Source of the DNA: Achromobacter spanius
GTDB lineage: Bacteria; Pseudomonadota; Gammaproteobacteria; Burkholderiales; Burkholderiaceae_B
Direction of reading: 5' to 3'
NCBI RefSeq assembly: GCF_003994415.1
Contig: NZ_CP034689.1
Coordinates: 6,386,001 to 6,450,000 of the forward strand
Length of the DNA: 64,000 nucleotides
Shown here: piece after piece, positions 36,584-43,765 of the stretch
Numbering within the stretch: position 1 is the first letter of the stretch
Layout: each line of letters starts with the position of its first letter
Notes under the pieces: model-generated
Seen by the model: only the letters and a program-made list of their open reading frames with translations
Database searches by the model: none
What the model was told of the DNA's origin: nothing
Translations under genes and position numbers: made by a program

Positions 36584-37561
36584 ATGCAAACGTCTCAATC
36601 TTTCTTTGGTGTGGATGTGGGGAAATCCGAGGTTGTTGTGGCGATGCACGGGGCGGCCAAGCCGTTGACCCGGGCCGTCAAAAACTCAACGACTGGCTTG
36701 GAAAAATGGTTGCAAACGCTGCCGCGCGGAAGCGTTCTTGCCATGGAGTCCACCGGTGGCTACGAGCGCCTGTTGGCCGACCTGGCATATGAGCGTGGGC
36801 TGCGCGTCTACGTGCTGAACCCCAAGGCCCTGCACCATTACGCCAAGTCGCAGGCTCAACGGGGCAAGACCGACCGACTCGACGCTGTCATGATTGCGCG
36901 TTACGTGGCGCTCGAGCACGAGCGGTTGCATAGGTACGAACCTTGCCCGGAGCACATCGAGCGCCTGAGTCAGATCCAACGCTTACGCAAGGTGGCGGTC
37001 ACGACGCGCACGAGGCTGCGCCTGTCCAGCGATCGGCACAAACACGTGGGCTCGCAAGCTCAGGTCCAGCGAGCGTTGGATGCCTTGACGCAGTTGGCAG
37101 ACGCTCTTGAGCGCGAAATGCTCGATCAGATCGCTGCCGAACCCGCCTTGGCCGACGACTTCAACTTAATCACCAGCATTACCGGCGTGGGAAAGCTGAC
37201 TGGGGCCGCACTGGTGACCGCCTTCGCCCGCATCCCGTTCGCCTCCTCGGACGCCGTGGTGGCCTACGCGGGGCTAGACCCCAGGCCCAAGGAGTCTGGC
37301 GCCTACAAAGGCCTGCGTAAACTCAGCAAGCAAGGCGATGCGGCCCTGAGAAGCCTTGCCTACAACGCGGCATCCTCAGCAAGCCGAACAGCTGCCTTCA
37401 AACCCCTCTACACAGCGCTACGAGTCAAGGGCTGGGCCTCAACGCAGGCATTAAACATCATCGCCAGAAAACTCCTACGCATCGCCTTCGGCGTATGGAA
37501 ATCGCGCAAACCCTTCGATGTAAACCTCTTTATGGCCAGCCAGGCTTGCGCCAAACCATAG
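36584..37561 (+). CDS. IS110-family transposase (DEDD recombinase)
   Basis: 325 residues, apparently intact. The N-terminal RuvC-like DEDD domain shows D11 (FFGVDVGKSE), E55 (MESTGGYE) and D97/D100 (KTDRLDAVMIARY). The C-terminal Transposase_20 domain contains SITGVGKLTGAALV, VAYAGLDPRPKESG and LRKLSKQGDAALR with its catalytic serine. These recombinases act with a bridge RNA through a circular intermediate. Codon use is less GC-biased than the neighbours, consistent with recent arrival. Confidence 0.93.
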   Translation: MQTSQSFFGVDVGKSEVVVAMHGAAKPLTRAVKNSTTGLEKWLQTLPRGSVLAMESTGGYERLLADLAYERGLRVYVLNPKALHHYAKSQAQRGKTDRLDAVMIARYVALEHERLHRYEPCPEHIERLSQIQRLRKVAVTTRTRLRLSSDRHKHVGSQAQVQRALDALTQLADALEREMLDQIAAEPALADDFNLITSITGVGKLTGAALVTAFARIPFASSDAVVAYAGLDPRPKESGAYKGLRKLSKQGDAALRSLAYNAASSASRTAAFKPLYTALRVKGWASTQALNIIARKLLRIAFGVWKSRKPFDVNLFMASQACAKP

Positions 37562-37604
37562 AATCTACGAATGCCGCAACTATGCGAGCACGCCAACACG
37601 GCCC

Positions 37605-37634
37605 GCGCACGGCCCTGAAAGACCCGGCATTCAC
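37605..37634. repeat. 30-bp exact copy of Bug-gene segment
   Basis: These 30 bases are identical to 36008-36037 in the 3' part of the Bug gene. They lie 44 bases after the transposase stop, followed by a half-copy of the palindromic repeat (GGATGGGTGTAGCGCACAACCC, about 37648-37669). They suggest a duplication or deletion connected with the IS insertion. Confidence 0.8.
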
Positions 37635-37697
37635 ACAAAGCAAGTGGATGGGTGTAGCGCACAACCCACCGAACAGCGGTGACGATGTACCAGCCCC

Positions 37698-38540
37698 TTA
37701 CAGCGCCAGTTCCTTCCACACCGCAAGCGGTGCTTCCGCCTGGTTCAGCGTATAAAAATGCAGACCCGGCGCGCCGTTGTCCAGCAGGGTCTGGCACAGC
37801 TCGGTCACCACATCCACGCCAAAGGCGCGGATGGACGCTTTATCGTCACCAAACTCCGCCAATCGCAGGCGAATCCAGCGCGGCACTTCCGCGCCGCACA
37901 TTTCCGAAAAGCGCAGCAGTTGCGTGTGGTTCGTGATGGGCATGATGCCCGGCACGATCGGCACGTTCACGCCCTTGGCCTGGGCGCGGTCGACAAAGTC
38001 GAAATAGGCGTCGGCGTTGAAGAAGTACTGCGTGATGGCGGCATCGGCACCCGCCTTCACCTTGGCCACGAAATGATCCAGGTCGGCCGACGGGTTGGCG
38101 GCTTGCGGATGCATTTCGGGATAGGCGGCCACTTCGATGTGGAACCAGTCGCCGGTTTCCTCGCGGATGAACGACACCAGTTCCTTGGCGTAGCGCAGCT
38201 CGCCCGCGTCGCCGCCCATGCCCGAGGGCAGGTCGCCGCGCAGGGCGACCACGCGCCGCACGCCTTCGCTCTTGTACGTCTGGAGGATGTCGCGCAGATC
38301 CTGGCGCGTGGCGCCCACGCAAGACAAGTGAGGCGCCGCGTCGCAACCCAGGTTGCGCAACGTGCGCACGGCGTCGGCCGTGCCGGCGCGCGTGGAACCA
38401 CCCGCGCCGAAGGTCACGCTGACGTACTTGGGCTGGATGGCCAGCATCTGCTTGGCCGCGCGAACCAGCCGCTCTTGGCCGGCCAGGTCGCGCGGAGGAA
38501 AGAACTCCAGGCTGAAAGCAGGGGAAGTCGAGTCAGACAT
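37698..38540 (-). CDS. metF: 5,10-methylenetetrahydrofolate reductase
   Basis: 280 residues. FAD-dependent reduction of methylene-THF to methyl-THF supplies methyl groups for methionine synthesis. FSLEFFPPRD at the N-terminus (catalytic glutamate), SVTFGAGGSTR, RRVVALRGDLP and ITQYFFNADAYFDF are diagnostic. The start MSDSTSPAF is fixed by family length and by overlap: its A is shared with the TAA stop of the upstream holin-like gene. It is last in the ahcY operon under the SAH riboswitch. Confidence 0.95.
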   Translation of the reverse strand: MSDSTSPAFSLEFFPPRDLAGQERLVRAAKQMLAIQPKYVSVTFGAGGSTRAGTADAVRTLRNLGCDAAPHLSCVGATRQDLRDILQTYKSEGVRRVVALRGDLPSGMGGDAGELRYAKELVSFIREETGDWFHIEVAAYPEMHPQAANPSADLDHFVAKVKAGADAAITQYFFNADAYFDFVDRAQAKGVNVPIVPGIMPITNHTQLLRFSEMCGAEVPRWIRLRLAEFGDDKASIRAFGVDVVTELCQTLLDNGAPGLHFYTLNQAEAPLAVWKELAL

Positions 38541-38878
38541 TAGGGGATCAGTTTGGTGAGCAGGCCAGAGATGATGCTGTACAGAATGGCACCGCCCACG
38601 GCCCACCAGAACCCGTTGACCTGGAAGCCCTTCAGCACGGAGCCGACGAACCAGAACAACAAGGCGTTGATGACGATGAGGAAGAGCCCGAGCGTGACGA
38701 TCGTGATGGGCAAGGTAAGCAACACCAGCACCGGCTTGACCAGCATGTTGACCAGACCCAGCACCAACGCCGCGATCAGCGCTGAACCGAAACTGGCCAC
38801 GACGATGCCGGGCAAGAGGTAGGCGACGGCCAGCAGGGCCACCGCGTTCAGGATCCAGACGAGTATCAATGCCACCAT
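38540..38878 (-). CDS. Phage holin family (PF04020, YvlD-like) small membrane protein
   Basis: 112 residues with four hydrophobic segments, starting MVALILVWILNAVALLAVAYLLPG. This family is called phage holin 4 but occurs in chromosomes without phage. Its role is not established. It sits between ahcY and metF with its stop overlapping metF, so it is co-translated with the methyl-cycle genes. No phage genes are nearby. Confidence 0.85.
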   Translation of the reverse strand: MVALILVWILNAVALLAVAYLLPGIVVASFGSALIAALVLGLVNMLVKPVLVLLTLPITIVTLGLFLIVINALLFWFVGSVLKGFQVNGFWWAVGGAILYSIISGLLTKLIP

Positions 38879-38907
38879 GTTCGAACTCCTGTGTTGACGC
38901 GCCGCGG

Positions 38908-38934
38908 CCTGGTTTTAACTGGGTGAAAACCAGG
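38908..38934 (-). other. Intra-operon hairpin between ahcY and holin-like gene
   Basis: CCTGGTTTT (38908-38916) pairs with AAAACCAGG (38926-38934), a perfect 9-bp stem in the 120-base gap. On the minus strand the 3' arm ends in T-free sequence, so it is more likely an mRNA-processing or stability hairpin than a full terminator. Confidence 0.45.
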
Positions 38935-38998
38935 TTCGCCCGCGGCTCGGAAACCCGCGCCAACATGGCGCGGCATTTCCTATTGTGCTTTCAACCTA

Positions 38999-40417
38999 TC
39001 AATAACGGTAGTGCTCGGGCTTGAAGGGGCCTTCGACCGGCACGTTGATGTAGTCGGCCTGATCCTTGCGCAGCGTCGTCAGCTTCACACCCAGCTTCTT
39101 CAGGTGCAGGCGGGCAACCTTTTCGTCCAGGTGCTTGGGCAGCACATAGACTTCGCCCGACTTGTAGGCGTCGTTGCGCGTGAACAGTTCGATCTGGGCG
39201 ATGGTCTGGTTGGCGAACGACGACGACATCACGAACGACGGGTGGCCGGTGGCGCAACCCAGGTTCACCAGGCGGCCTTGAGCCAGCAGGATGATGCGCT
39301 TGCCGTCCGGGAAGATCACGTGATCAACCTGCGGCTTGATTTCTTCCCACTGGCAATCGGCCAGGCCGGCGACGTCGATTTCGTTGTCGAAGTGGCCGAT
39401 GTTGCAGACGATCGCCTGGTCCTTCATGGCGTTCATGTGCTCGCGCGTGATGACGTGGTAGTTGCCGGTGGCGGTAACGAAGATGTCGCCATGGGCGGCG
39501 GCCTCTTCCATCGTCACGACCTTGAAGCCTTCCATCGCGGCTTGCAGGGCGCAGATCGGGTCGATTTCGGTAACCCAGACTTGCGCGCGCAAGGCGACCA
39601 GCGCCTGCGCGCAGCCCTTGCCCACGTCGCCGTAGCCGGCCACGACGGCGATCTTGCCGGCCACCATCACGTCGGTGGCGCGCTTGATGCCGTCCACCAG
39701 CGATTCGCGGCAGCCGTACAGATTGTCGAACTTGGACTTGGTGACCGAGTCGTTGACGTTGATGGCGGCAAAGGCCAGCTCGCCCTTTTGCGACATCTGG
39801 TACAGGCGATGCACGCCGGTCGTGGTTTCTTCCGTCACGCCCTTGATCTGCGCCAGGCGGGTGGAATACCACTTCGGATCGCGCTTGAGCGTTTCCTTGA
39901 TGGCGGCGAACAGGATGCGCTCTTCGTCGCTGCCCGGGTTGGCCAGCACCGAGATGTCTTTCTCGGCCTTGGTGCCCAGGTGCAGCATCAACGTGGCGTC
40001 GCCGCCGTCGTCGAGGATCATGTTGGCGTGCTGGCCATTGGGCCATTCGAAAATCTTGTGGGTGTACTGCCAGTACTCTTCCAGCGTTTCGCCCTTGACG
40101 GCGAAGACCGGCGTGCCGGACGCGGCGATGGCGGCGGCGGCGTGGTCTTGCGTGGAGAAGATGTTGCACGAGGCCCAGCGCACTTCGGCGCCCAGGGCCA
40201 CCAGCGTTTCGATCAGCACGCCGGTCTGGATGGTCATGTGCAGGCTGCCGGCAATGCGCGCGCCCTTGAGCGGCTGCGCGGCGGCGAATTCTTCGCGGAT
40301 GGCCATCAGGCCGGGCATTTCGGTTTCGGCAATGGCCAGTTCGCGACGGCCCCAGCCAGCCAGCGACAGATCGGCAACCAGGTAGTCGGAGAAGGATTTA
40401 TCAGTAACAGCGTTCAT
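38999..40417 (-). CDS. ahcY: S-adenosylhomocysteine hydrolase
   Basis: 472 residues, usual length for the bacterial long form. It splits S-adenosylhomocysteine into adenosine and homocysteine, relieving inhibition of methyltransferases. Motifs: SLHMTIQTGVLIETL, HKIFEWPNGQHANMILDDGGDATL, the NAD-binding VVAGYGDVGKGCAQAL, and the C-terminal KPEHYRY. The start MNAVTDKSFSDYLVADLSLA is the family N-terminus; the frame is open further upstream, through the riboswitch, and that part is not coding. It is first in the operon with the holin-like gene and metF. Confidence 0.97.
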   Translation of the reverse strand: MNAVTDKSFSDYLVADLSLAGWGRRELAIAETEMPGLMAIREEFAAAQPLKGARIAGSLHMTIQTGVLIETLVALGAEVRWASCNIFSTQDHAAAAIAASGTPVFAVKGETLEEYWQYTHKIFEWPNGQHANMILDDGGDATLMLHLGTKAEKDISVLANPGSDEERILFAAIKETLKRDPKWYSTRLAQIKGVTEETTTGVHRLYQMSQKGELAFAAINVNDSVTKSKFDNLYGCRESLVDGIKRATDVMVAGKIAVVAGYGDVGKGCAQALVALRAQVWVTEIDPICALQAAMEGFKVVTMEEAAAHGDIFVTATGNYHVITREHMNAMKDQAIVCNIGHFDNEIDVAGLADCQWEEIKPQVDHVIFPDGKRIILLAQGRLVNLGCATGHPSFVMSSSFANQTIAQIELFTRNDAYKSGEVYVLPKHLDEKVARLHLKKLGVKLTTLRKDQADYINVPVEGPFKPEHYRY

Positions 40418-40521
40418 GGTGTGTAGGCTCCACGTGAATTTCGAACGGCGCACGATATGGCCGGACAACGCGAATACACCACGACAGTCGAGTGCTCGCC
40501 TTTCCCGCCATATGCGACAAA

Positions 40522-40672
40522 GGTGAGCGCCGTTGCTGTAGCGACGCGCAAGGCGCGGCGCTTGAACAAGGATTCCTGAGCCTGGCGAGCCGGGTTCCGC
40601 GTGCTGTTGCACATTGCGTTGCACGTTACCGTGCAAGGCGGGAACCGCTGGGTCGTCGCAACGCTCCTCAGG
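40522..40672 (-). promoter_or_regulatory. SAH riboswitch upstream of ahcY
   Basis: Read on the minus strand, the element starts CCTGAGGAGCGTTGCGACG and ends CAACGGCGCTCACC, the conserved blocks of the SAH riboswitch. CCTGAG pairs with CTCAGG (P1, in CCAGGCTCAGG), and GAGCG-TTG can pair with CAACGGCGCTC in a pseudoknot. A variable hairpin lies between. It ends 104 bases before the ahcY start. It is expected to turn expression on when SAH accumulates. Confidence 0.9.
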
Positions 40673-40748
40673 ATTGCCGGGCATTGTACCGGTTCGGCAC
40701 GGTGCGCGGAATTCCGTCCCTGAAAAAAACCAGGGAAAGATCAGTTCA

Positions 40749-41807
40749 TCATCCCGCCCGCACCGGCGCGGTCCGGGAAGGGGATGCCGGCGCTTGCGGC
40801 GGCACGGCCACCAGCGGCACCAGCGCATCCAGCAAGCTCGTCGCCACCGAGTCCCAGCTACGGGTCAGCGCATGCGCCCGCACCGCTTCACGGTCCAGCG
40901 GCAGCGCGGCGCGGCAGGCTTGGGCCAGATCGTCGTCCAGGCACCCAGTGACGCCCTGGTTCACCACCGCCAGCGGCGCCTCGCTGCGAAAAGCCGCCAC
41001 CGGCGTGCCGCAAGCCATCGCCTCCAGCATCACCAGGCCGAACGTGTCGGTCAGGCTGGGAAACACGAACACATCGGCCGCGGCGTAGAACGATGGCAGC
41101 GCGTCATCCTGCTGCATGCCCAGGAAGACCGCATCGGGAAAGCGCTTTTTCAAGCGCGCCTCGTCCGGGCCCGCGCCCACCACCACCTTGCTGCCCGGCA
41201 GGTCCAGCGACAGAAAGGCATCCAGGTTCTTTTCGCGCGCCACGCGGCCCACACTCAGGAAAACGGGACGCGGCAGCTGCGCGAATGCCTGACTTCGCGC
41301 CGGCTGGAATTTGCGCGGGTCCACCCCACGCGACCAGACCTGCAAGTTGCCCAGGCCACGGCGCACCAGCACGTCGCGCACCGTGGGCGTGGGCACCAGC
41401 ACGCATTGCGAAGGCCGGTGGAACCAACGCAGGTAGCGCCACGGCAAGGCGGCGGGAATGCCCATCCGCGCTTGCAGGTAGTCGGGGAACATGGTGTGAA
41501 ATGACGTCGTGAATTGCCAGCCGCGCGACAGCGCCATGCGGCGCGCCGCCAGCCCCAGCGGGCCTTCGGTGGCAATGTGTAGGGCGTCGGGAATGGTGTC
41601 GCCCAGGATGCGGCGCAATTGCCGCCCGGGCTGCAGGCACAGACGCAGATCGGGTTCGGACGGCGCCGGCACGGTTCGGCTGCCCTCCGGGCTGACCACG
41701 ATCAGCTCGTGGCCCCATTCATTCAAAATTTGCCGCATGGTCGTCCAGGTGCGGACGACGCCATTGACTTGCGGATGCCAGGCATCCGTAACCAGGACGA
41801 TGCGCAT
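40749..41807 (-). CDS. Glycosyltransferase family 4 (mannosyltransferase-like)
   Basis: 352 residues. MRIVLVTDAWHPQVNGVVRTW at the start, FTTSFHTMFPDYLQAR, LSVGRVAREKNLDAFL, and PSLTDTFGLVMLEAMACGTPVAAF are typical of the GT4 group that includes mannosyl- and glucosyltransferases acting on lipids (MgtA/PimB-like). An in-frame ATG seven codons upstream is possible. It is a single gene without glycan-cluster neighbours. Donor and acceptor are unknown. Confidence 0.87.
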   Translation of the reverse strand: MRIVLVTDAWHPQVNGVVRTWTTMRQILNEWGHELIVVSPEGSRTVPAPSEPDLRLCLQPGRQLRRILGDTIPDALHIATEGPLGLAARRMALSRGWQFTTSFHTMFPDYLQARMGIPAALPWRYLRWFHRPSQCVLVPTPTVRDVLVRRGLGNLQVWSRGVDPRKFQPARSQAFAQLPRPVFLSVGRVAREKNLDAFLSLDLPGSKVVVGAGPDEARLKKRFPDAVFLGMQQDDALPSFYAAADVFVFPSLTDTFGLVMLEAMACGTPVAAFRSEAPLAVVNQGVTGCLDDDLAQACRAALPLDREAVRAHALTRSWDSVATSLLDALVPLVAVPPQAPASPSRTAPVRAG

Positions 41808-41877
41808 GATAGGGCCGGAAGTGGGCAATACTGCGATTTAGCCCGTGCCATGTGACAAGGCCAAGACCGCGCCCGGC

Positions 41878-42114
41878 TCAGTTGTTGCGCCGGGGATACC
41901 CTTGCGCCTTGATGCGCACCCAGACGTCGCGCTTTTCCTCTTCCGACATGAACACCCAGTTCGCGACTTCCATGGCCGTGCGACCGCAGCCACGGCAGAT
42001 GTCGTCGAACAGGGTCGAGCACACGGCCACGCAGGGGGAGTCGGTTGCCTTGAAGACGCGCTGGGCGTCTTCAGGGTCGGGCAGTTCGGAAAGATCAGCG
42101 AAGTAACGATTCAT
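41878..42114 (-). CDS. DUF1289 small cysteine-rich protein
   Basis: 78 residues. SPCVAVCSTLFDDICRGCGRT holds the four conserved cysteines C28, C32, C40 and C43, which likely bind a metal or Fe-S centre. The following MEVANWVFMSEEEKRDVW is the family C-terminus. The role of DUF1289 is not known. It stands alone, between a glycosyltransferase and the dehalogenase-like operon. Confidence 0.88.
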   Translation of the reverse strand: MNRYFADLSELPDPEDAQRVFKATDSPCVAVCSTLFDDICRGCGRTAMEVANWVFMSEEEKRDVWVRIKAQGYPRRNN

Positions 42115-42193
42115 GGGCCGAAGGTTACCACCAGGGTTGTGTCCCTTTATGGATAGCCCTATCGCCCGCGAAGGCTAGCTTGACGGCCGCCGT

Positions 42194-43081
42194 TCAGCGC
42201 CATCCGAAGAACGCGCCGGCCTCTTGCAGCAAGGCATCCGGGCATTCTTCGGCCAGGTAATGCGCCCCCGGCAAGGGCCCGCCCGAGACCTCGTCGGCAA
42301 TCGCCCGCCATAGCGCCAGCACATCGAAATTCTTGCCCACCGCCCCGCGCTCGCCCCAAAGCGCCCGCACCGGCATGCGCAGCCGCTCGCCCGAGGCGCG
42401 GCCGGTGCGGTCGTGGTCCAGGTCTATCGTGGCCGACGCGCGATAGTCTTCGCACAAGCCCGTGGCCCACCCGGGCAAGCGCGCCGCGCGTTCGTATTCG
42501 GCCATCGCCTCGGCCGAAAAATGCGCCAGGCCGCCGGGCCGTCCACCCATGACCGAACGCAGGTAGAAAACGGGGTCGTGCTCGATCATGGTTTCCGGGC
42601 CGGGCGCGGGCTGGATCAGCCAGAACCAGTGGAAGTAGGCCTGGGCGAAGGCGCGCGTAGTGCCTTCGTACATGTCCAGCGTCGGTGCGATATCCAGCAG
42701 CATCATGCGCGACACGGCGCCGGCATGGTCCAGCGCCAGCCGATGCGCCACGCGCGCGCCACGGTCATGCGCCAGCACCTCGAAACGCTCGTGGCCCAGC
42801 GCGCGCATCAGCCCAAGCATGTCGGCGGCCATTTCGCGCTTGGAATGCGCGGCGTGGTCCGGCGAGGCCGCGGGCTTGGTGCTGTCGCCATAGCCGCGCA
42901 GGTCGGCCGCCACGCAGGTGCGATGCCGGGTCAGCTCCGGCCACACGCGGTGCCAGATGGCGCTGGTTTGAGGATGGCCGTGTAGCAGCAGCAAAGGCGG
43001 GCCCGACCCGTCGATGCGCGCGGCGATCTCAATGCCATTGGCCGGGATGCGGCGCACGGGCAGGTCGAAAAATGCGGTCAT
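42194..43081 (-). CDS. Alpha/beta hydrolase, fluoroacetate-dehalogenase-like
   Basis: 295 residues. The nucleophile sits in LAHDRGARVAHRLALDH (D106). The residues known from fluoroacetate dehalogenases all have counterparts: R107 and R110 (carboxylate binding), D130, H151/W152 and Y213 (halide pocket), and H274 in GAHYLAEECP. The oxyanion segment is LLHGHPQTS. It would hydrolyse haloacetates to glycolate, or a related 2-substituted acid. Eight G/C bases separate AAGGAG from the ATG. It is downstream of leuCD-like genes, so an epoxide/ester hydrolase role in that pathway is possible. Confidence 0.82.
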   Translation of the reverse strand: MTAFFDLPVRRIPANGIEIAARIDGSGPPLLLLHGHPQTSAIWHRVWPELTRHRTCVAADLRGYGDSTKPAASPDHAAHSKREMAADMLGLMRALGHERFEVLAHDRGARVAHRLALDHAGAVSRMMLLDIAPTLDMYEGTTRAFAQAYFHWFWLIQPAPGPETMIEHDPVFYLRSVMGGRPGGLAHFSAEAMAEYERAARLPGWATGLCEDYRASATIDLDHDRTGRASGERLRMPVRALWGERGAVGKNFDVLALWRAIADEVSGGPLPGAHYLAEECPDALLQEAGAFFGWR

Positions 43082-43102
43082 GGGGGGGGTCTCCTTGTGC
43101 GT

Positions 43103-43765
43103 TTATTGTCGGGCGGAATCCAGGCGGTCGCGTACCGTGCGGGCCACATCCTTCATCCACGGATGCCGCGCCCAGTGGGCGGCCTCGAAGCGCTCCACAT
43201 CAGGCAATTGCAAGAGCGACGCGCCCACCAGGTCCTGCCCTTGGGCGAACATGCGGCGATGCCGCTCCGGCAAGCTAAAGCCCGCCGTCCAGCCATCGGC
43301 GGCGCGCACCTGGCCCGCCATCACGTCGATAGCCAGGCGGTTGTTCCCGGATGCCTTCTCTTGCGTATTGGACACCCGCGCAAGCAAGGCGTCGACATCA
43401 GCGGGCGGCAGGCTGACCAGCAGCAGACCGTTGTTGACCGCATTGAAGTAGAAGATTTCACCAAAGCTGGGCGCAATCACGGCGCGGATGCCGAACTGCT
43501 GCAAGCCCCACACCGCGTGTTCGCGGCTGGACCCGCAGCCGAAGTTCGGGCCGGCCACCAGCACGGACGTGCCCGCGTAGGCGTCCTGATTCAGCACAAA
43601 GTCCGCGCGCGGCGCGCCATGCTCGTCAAAGCGCAGGTCATACAGCAGGCCTCGGTCCAGCCCCGCCTTGTCGATGATGCGCAAGAACTGCTTGGGCATG
43701 ATCTGGTCGGTGTCCAGGTTGGAGAAAGGCAGCGGCGCGGCAATGCCTTCGATCAGCGGATTCAT
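43103..43765 (-). CDS. leuD: 3-isopropylmalate dehydratase small subunit-type protein
   Basis: 220 residues, swivel domain of the aconitase superfamily. FSNLDTDQIMPKQFLRIIDK, LVAGPNFGCGSSREHAVWGL and IAPSFGEIFYFNAVNNGLL are diagnostic. It overlaps the large-subunit gene upstream by four bases. Because leuB is missing here, it may belong to a second, catabolic hydratase (for example citraconate- or itaconate-type) rather than to leucine synthesis. Confidence 0.9.
   Translation of the reverse strand: MNPLIEGIAAPLPFSNLDTDQIMPKQFLRIIDKAGLDRGLLYDLRFDEHGAPRADFVLNQDAYAGTSVLVAGPNFGCGSSREHAVWGLQQFGIRAVIAPSFGEIFYFNAVNNGLLLVSLPPADVDALLARVSNTQEKASGNNRLAIDVMAGQVRAADGWTAGFSLPERHRRMFAQGQDLVGASLLQLPDVERFEAAHWARHPWMKDVARTVRDRLDSARQ

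Larger units (their letters stand above)
36366..37604 (+). mobile_element. IS110-family insertion sequence (boundaries approximate)
   Basis: A full transposase gene with about 215 bases of non-coding DNA upstream and 45 downstream. IS110 elements lack terminal inverted repeats, so the limits are guesses: the left limit is the end of palindromic repeat A, the right is where a 30-base copy of the neighbouring Bug gene begins. Insertion close to palindromic repeats is common for this family. Confidence 0.6.

Noticed and set aside
38540..38878. Holin-family gene as evidence for a prophage
   Set aside because: No other phage gene is near, and the family is widespread in chromosomes; the gene is embedded in the methyl-cycle operon.
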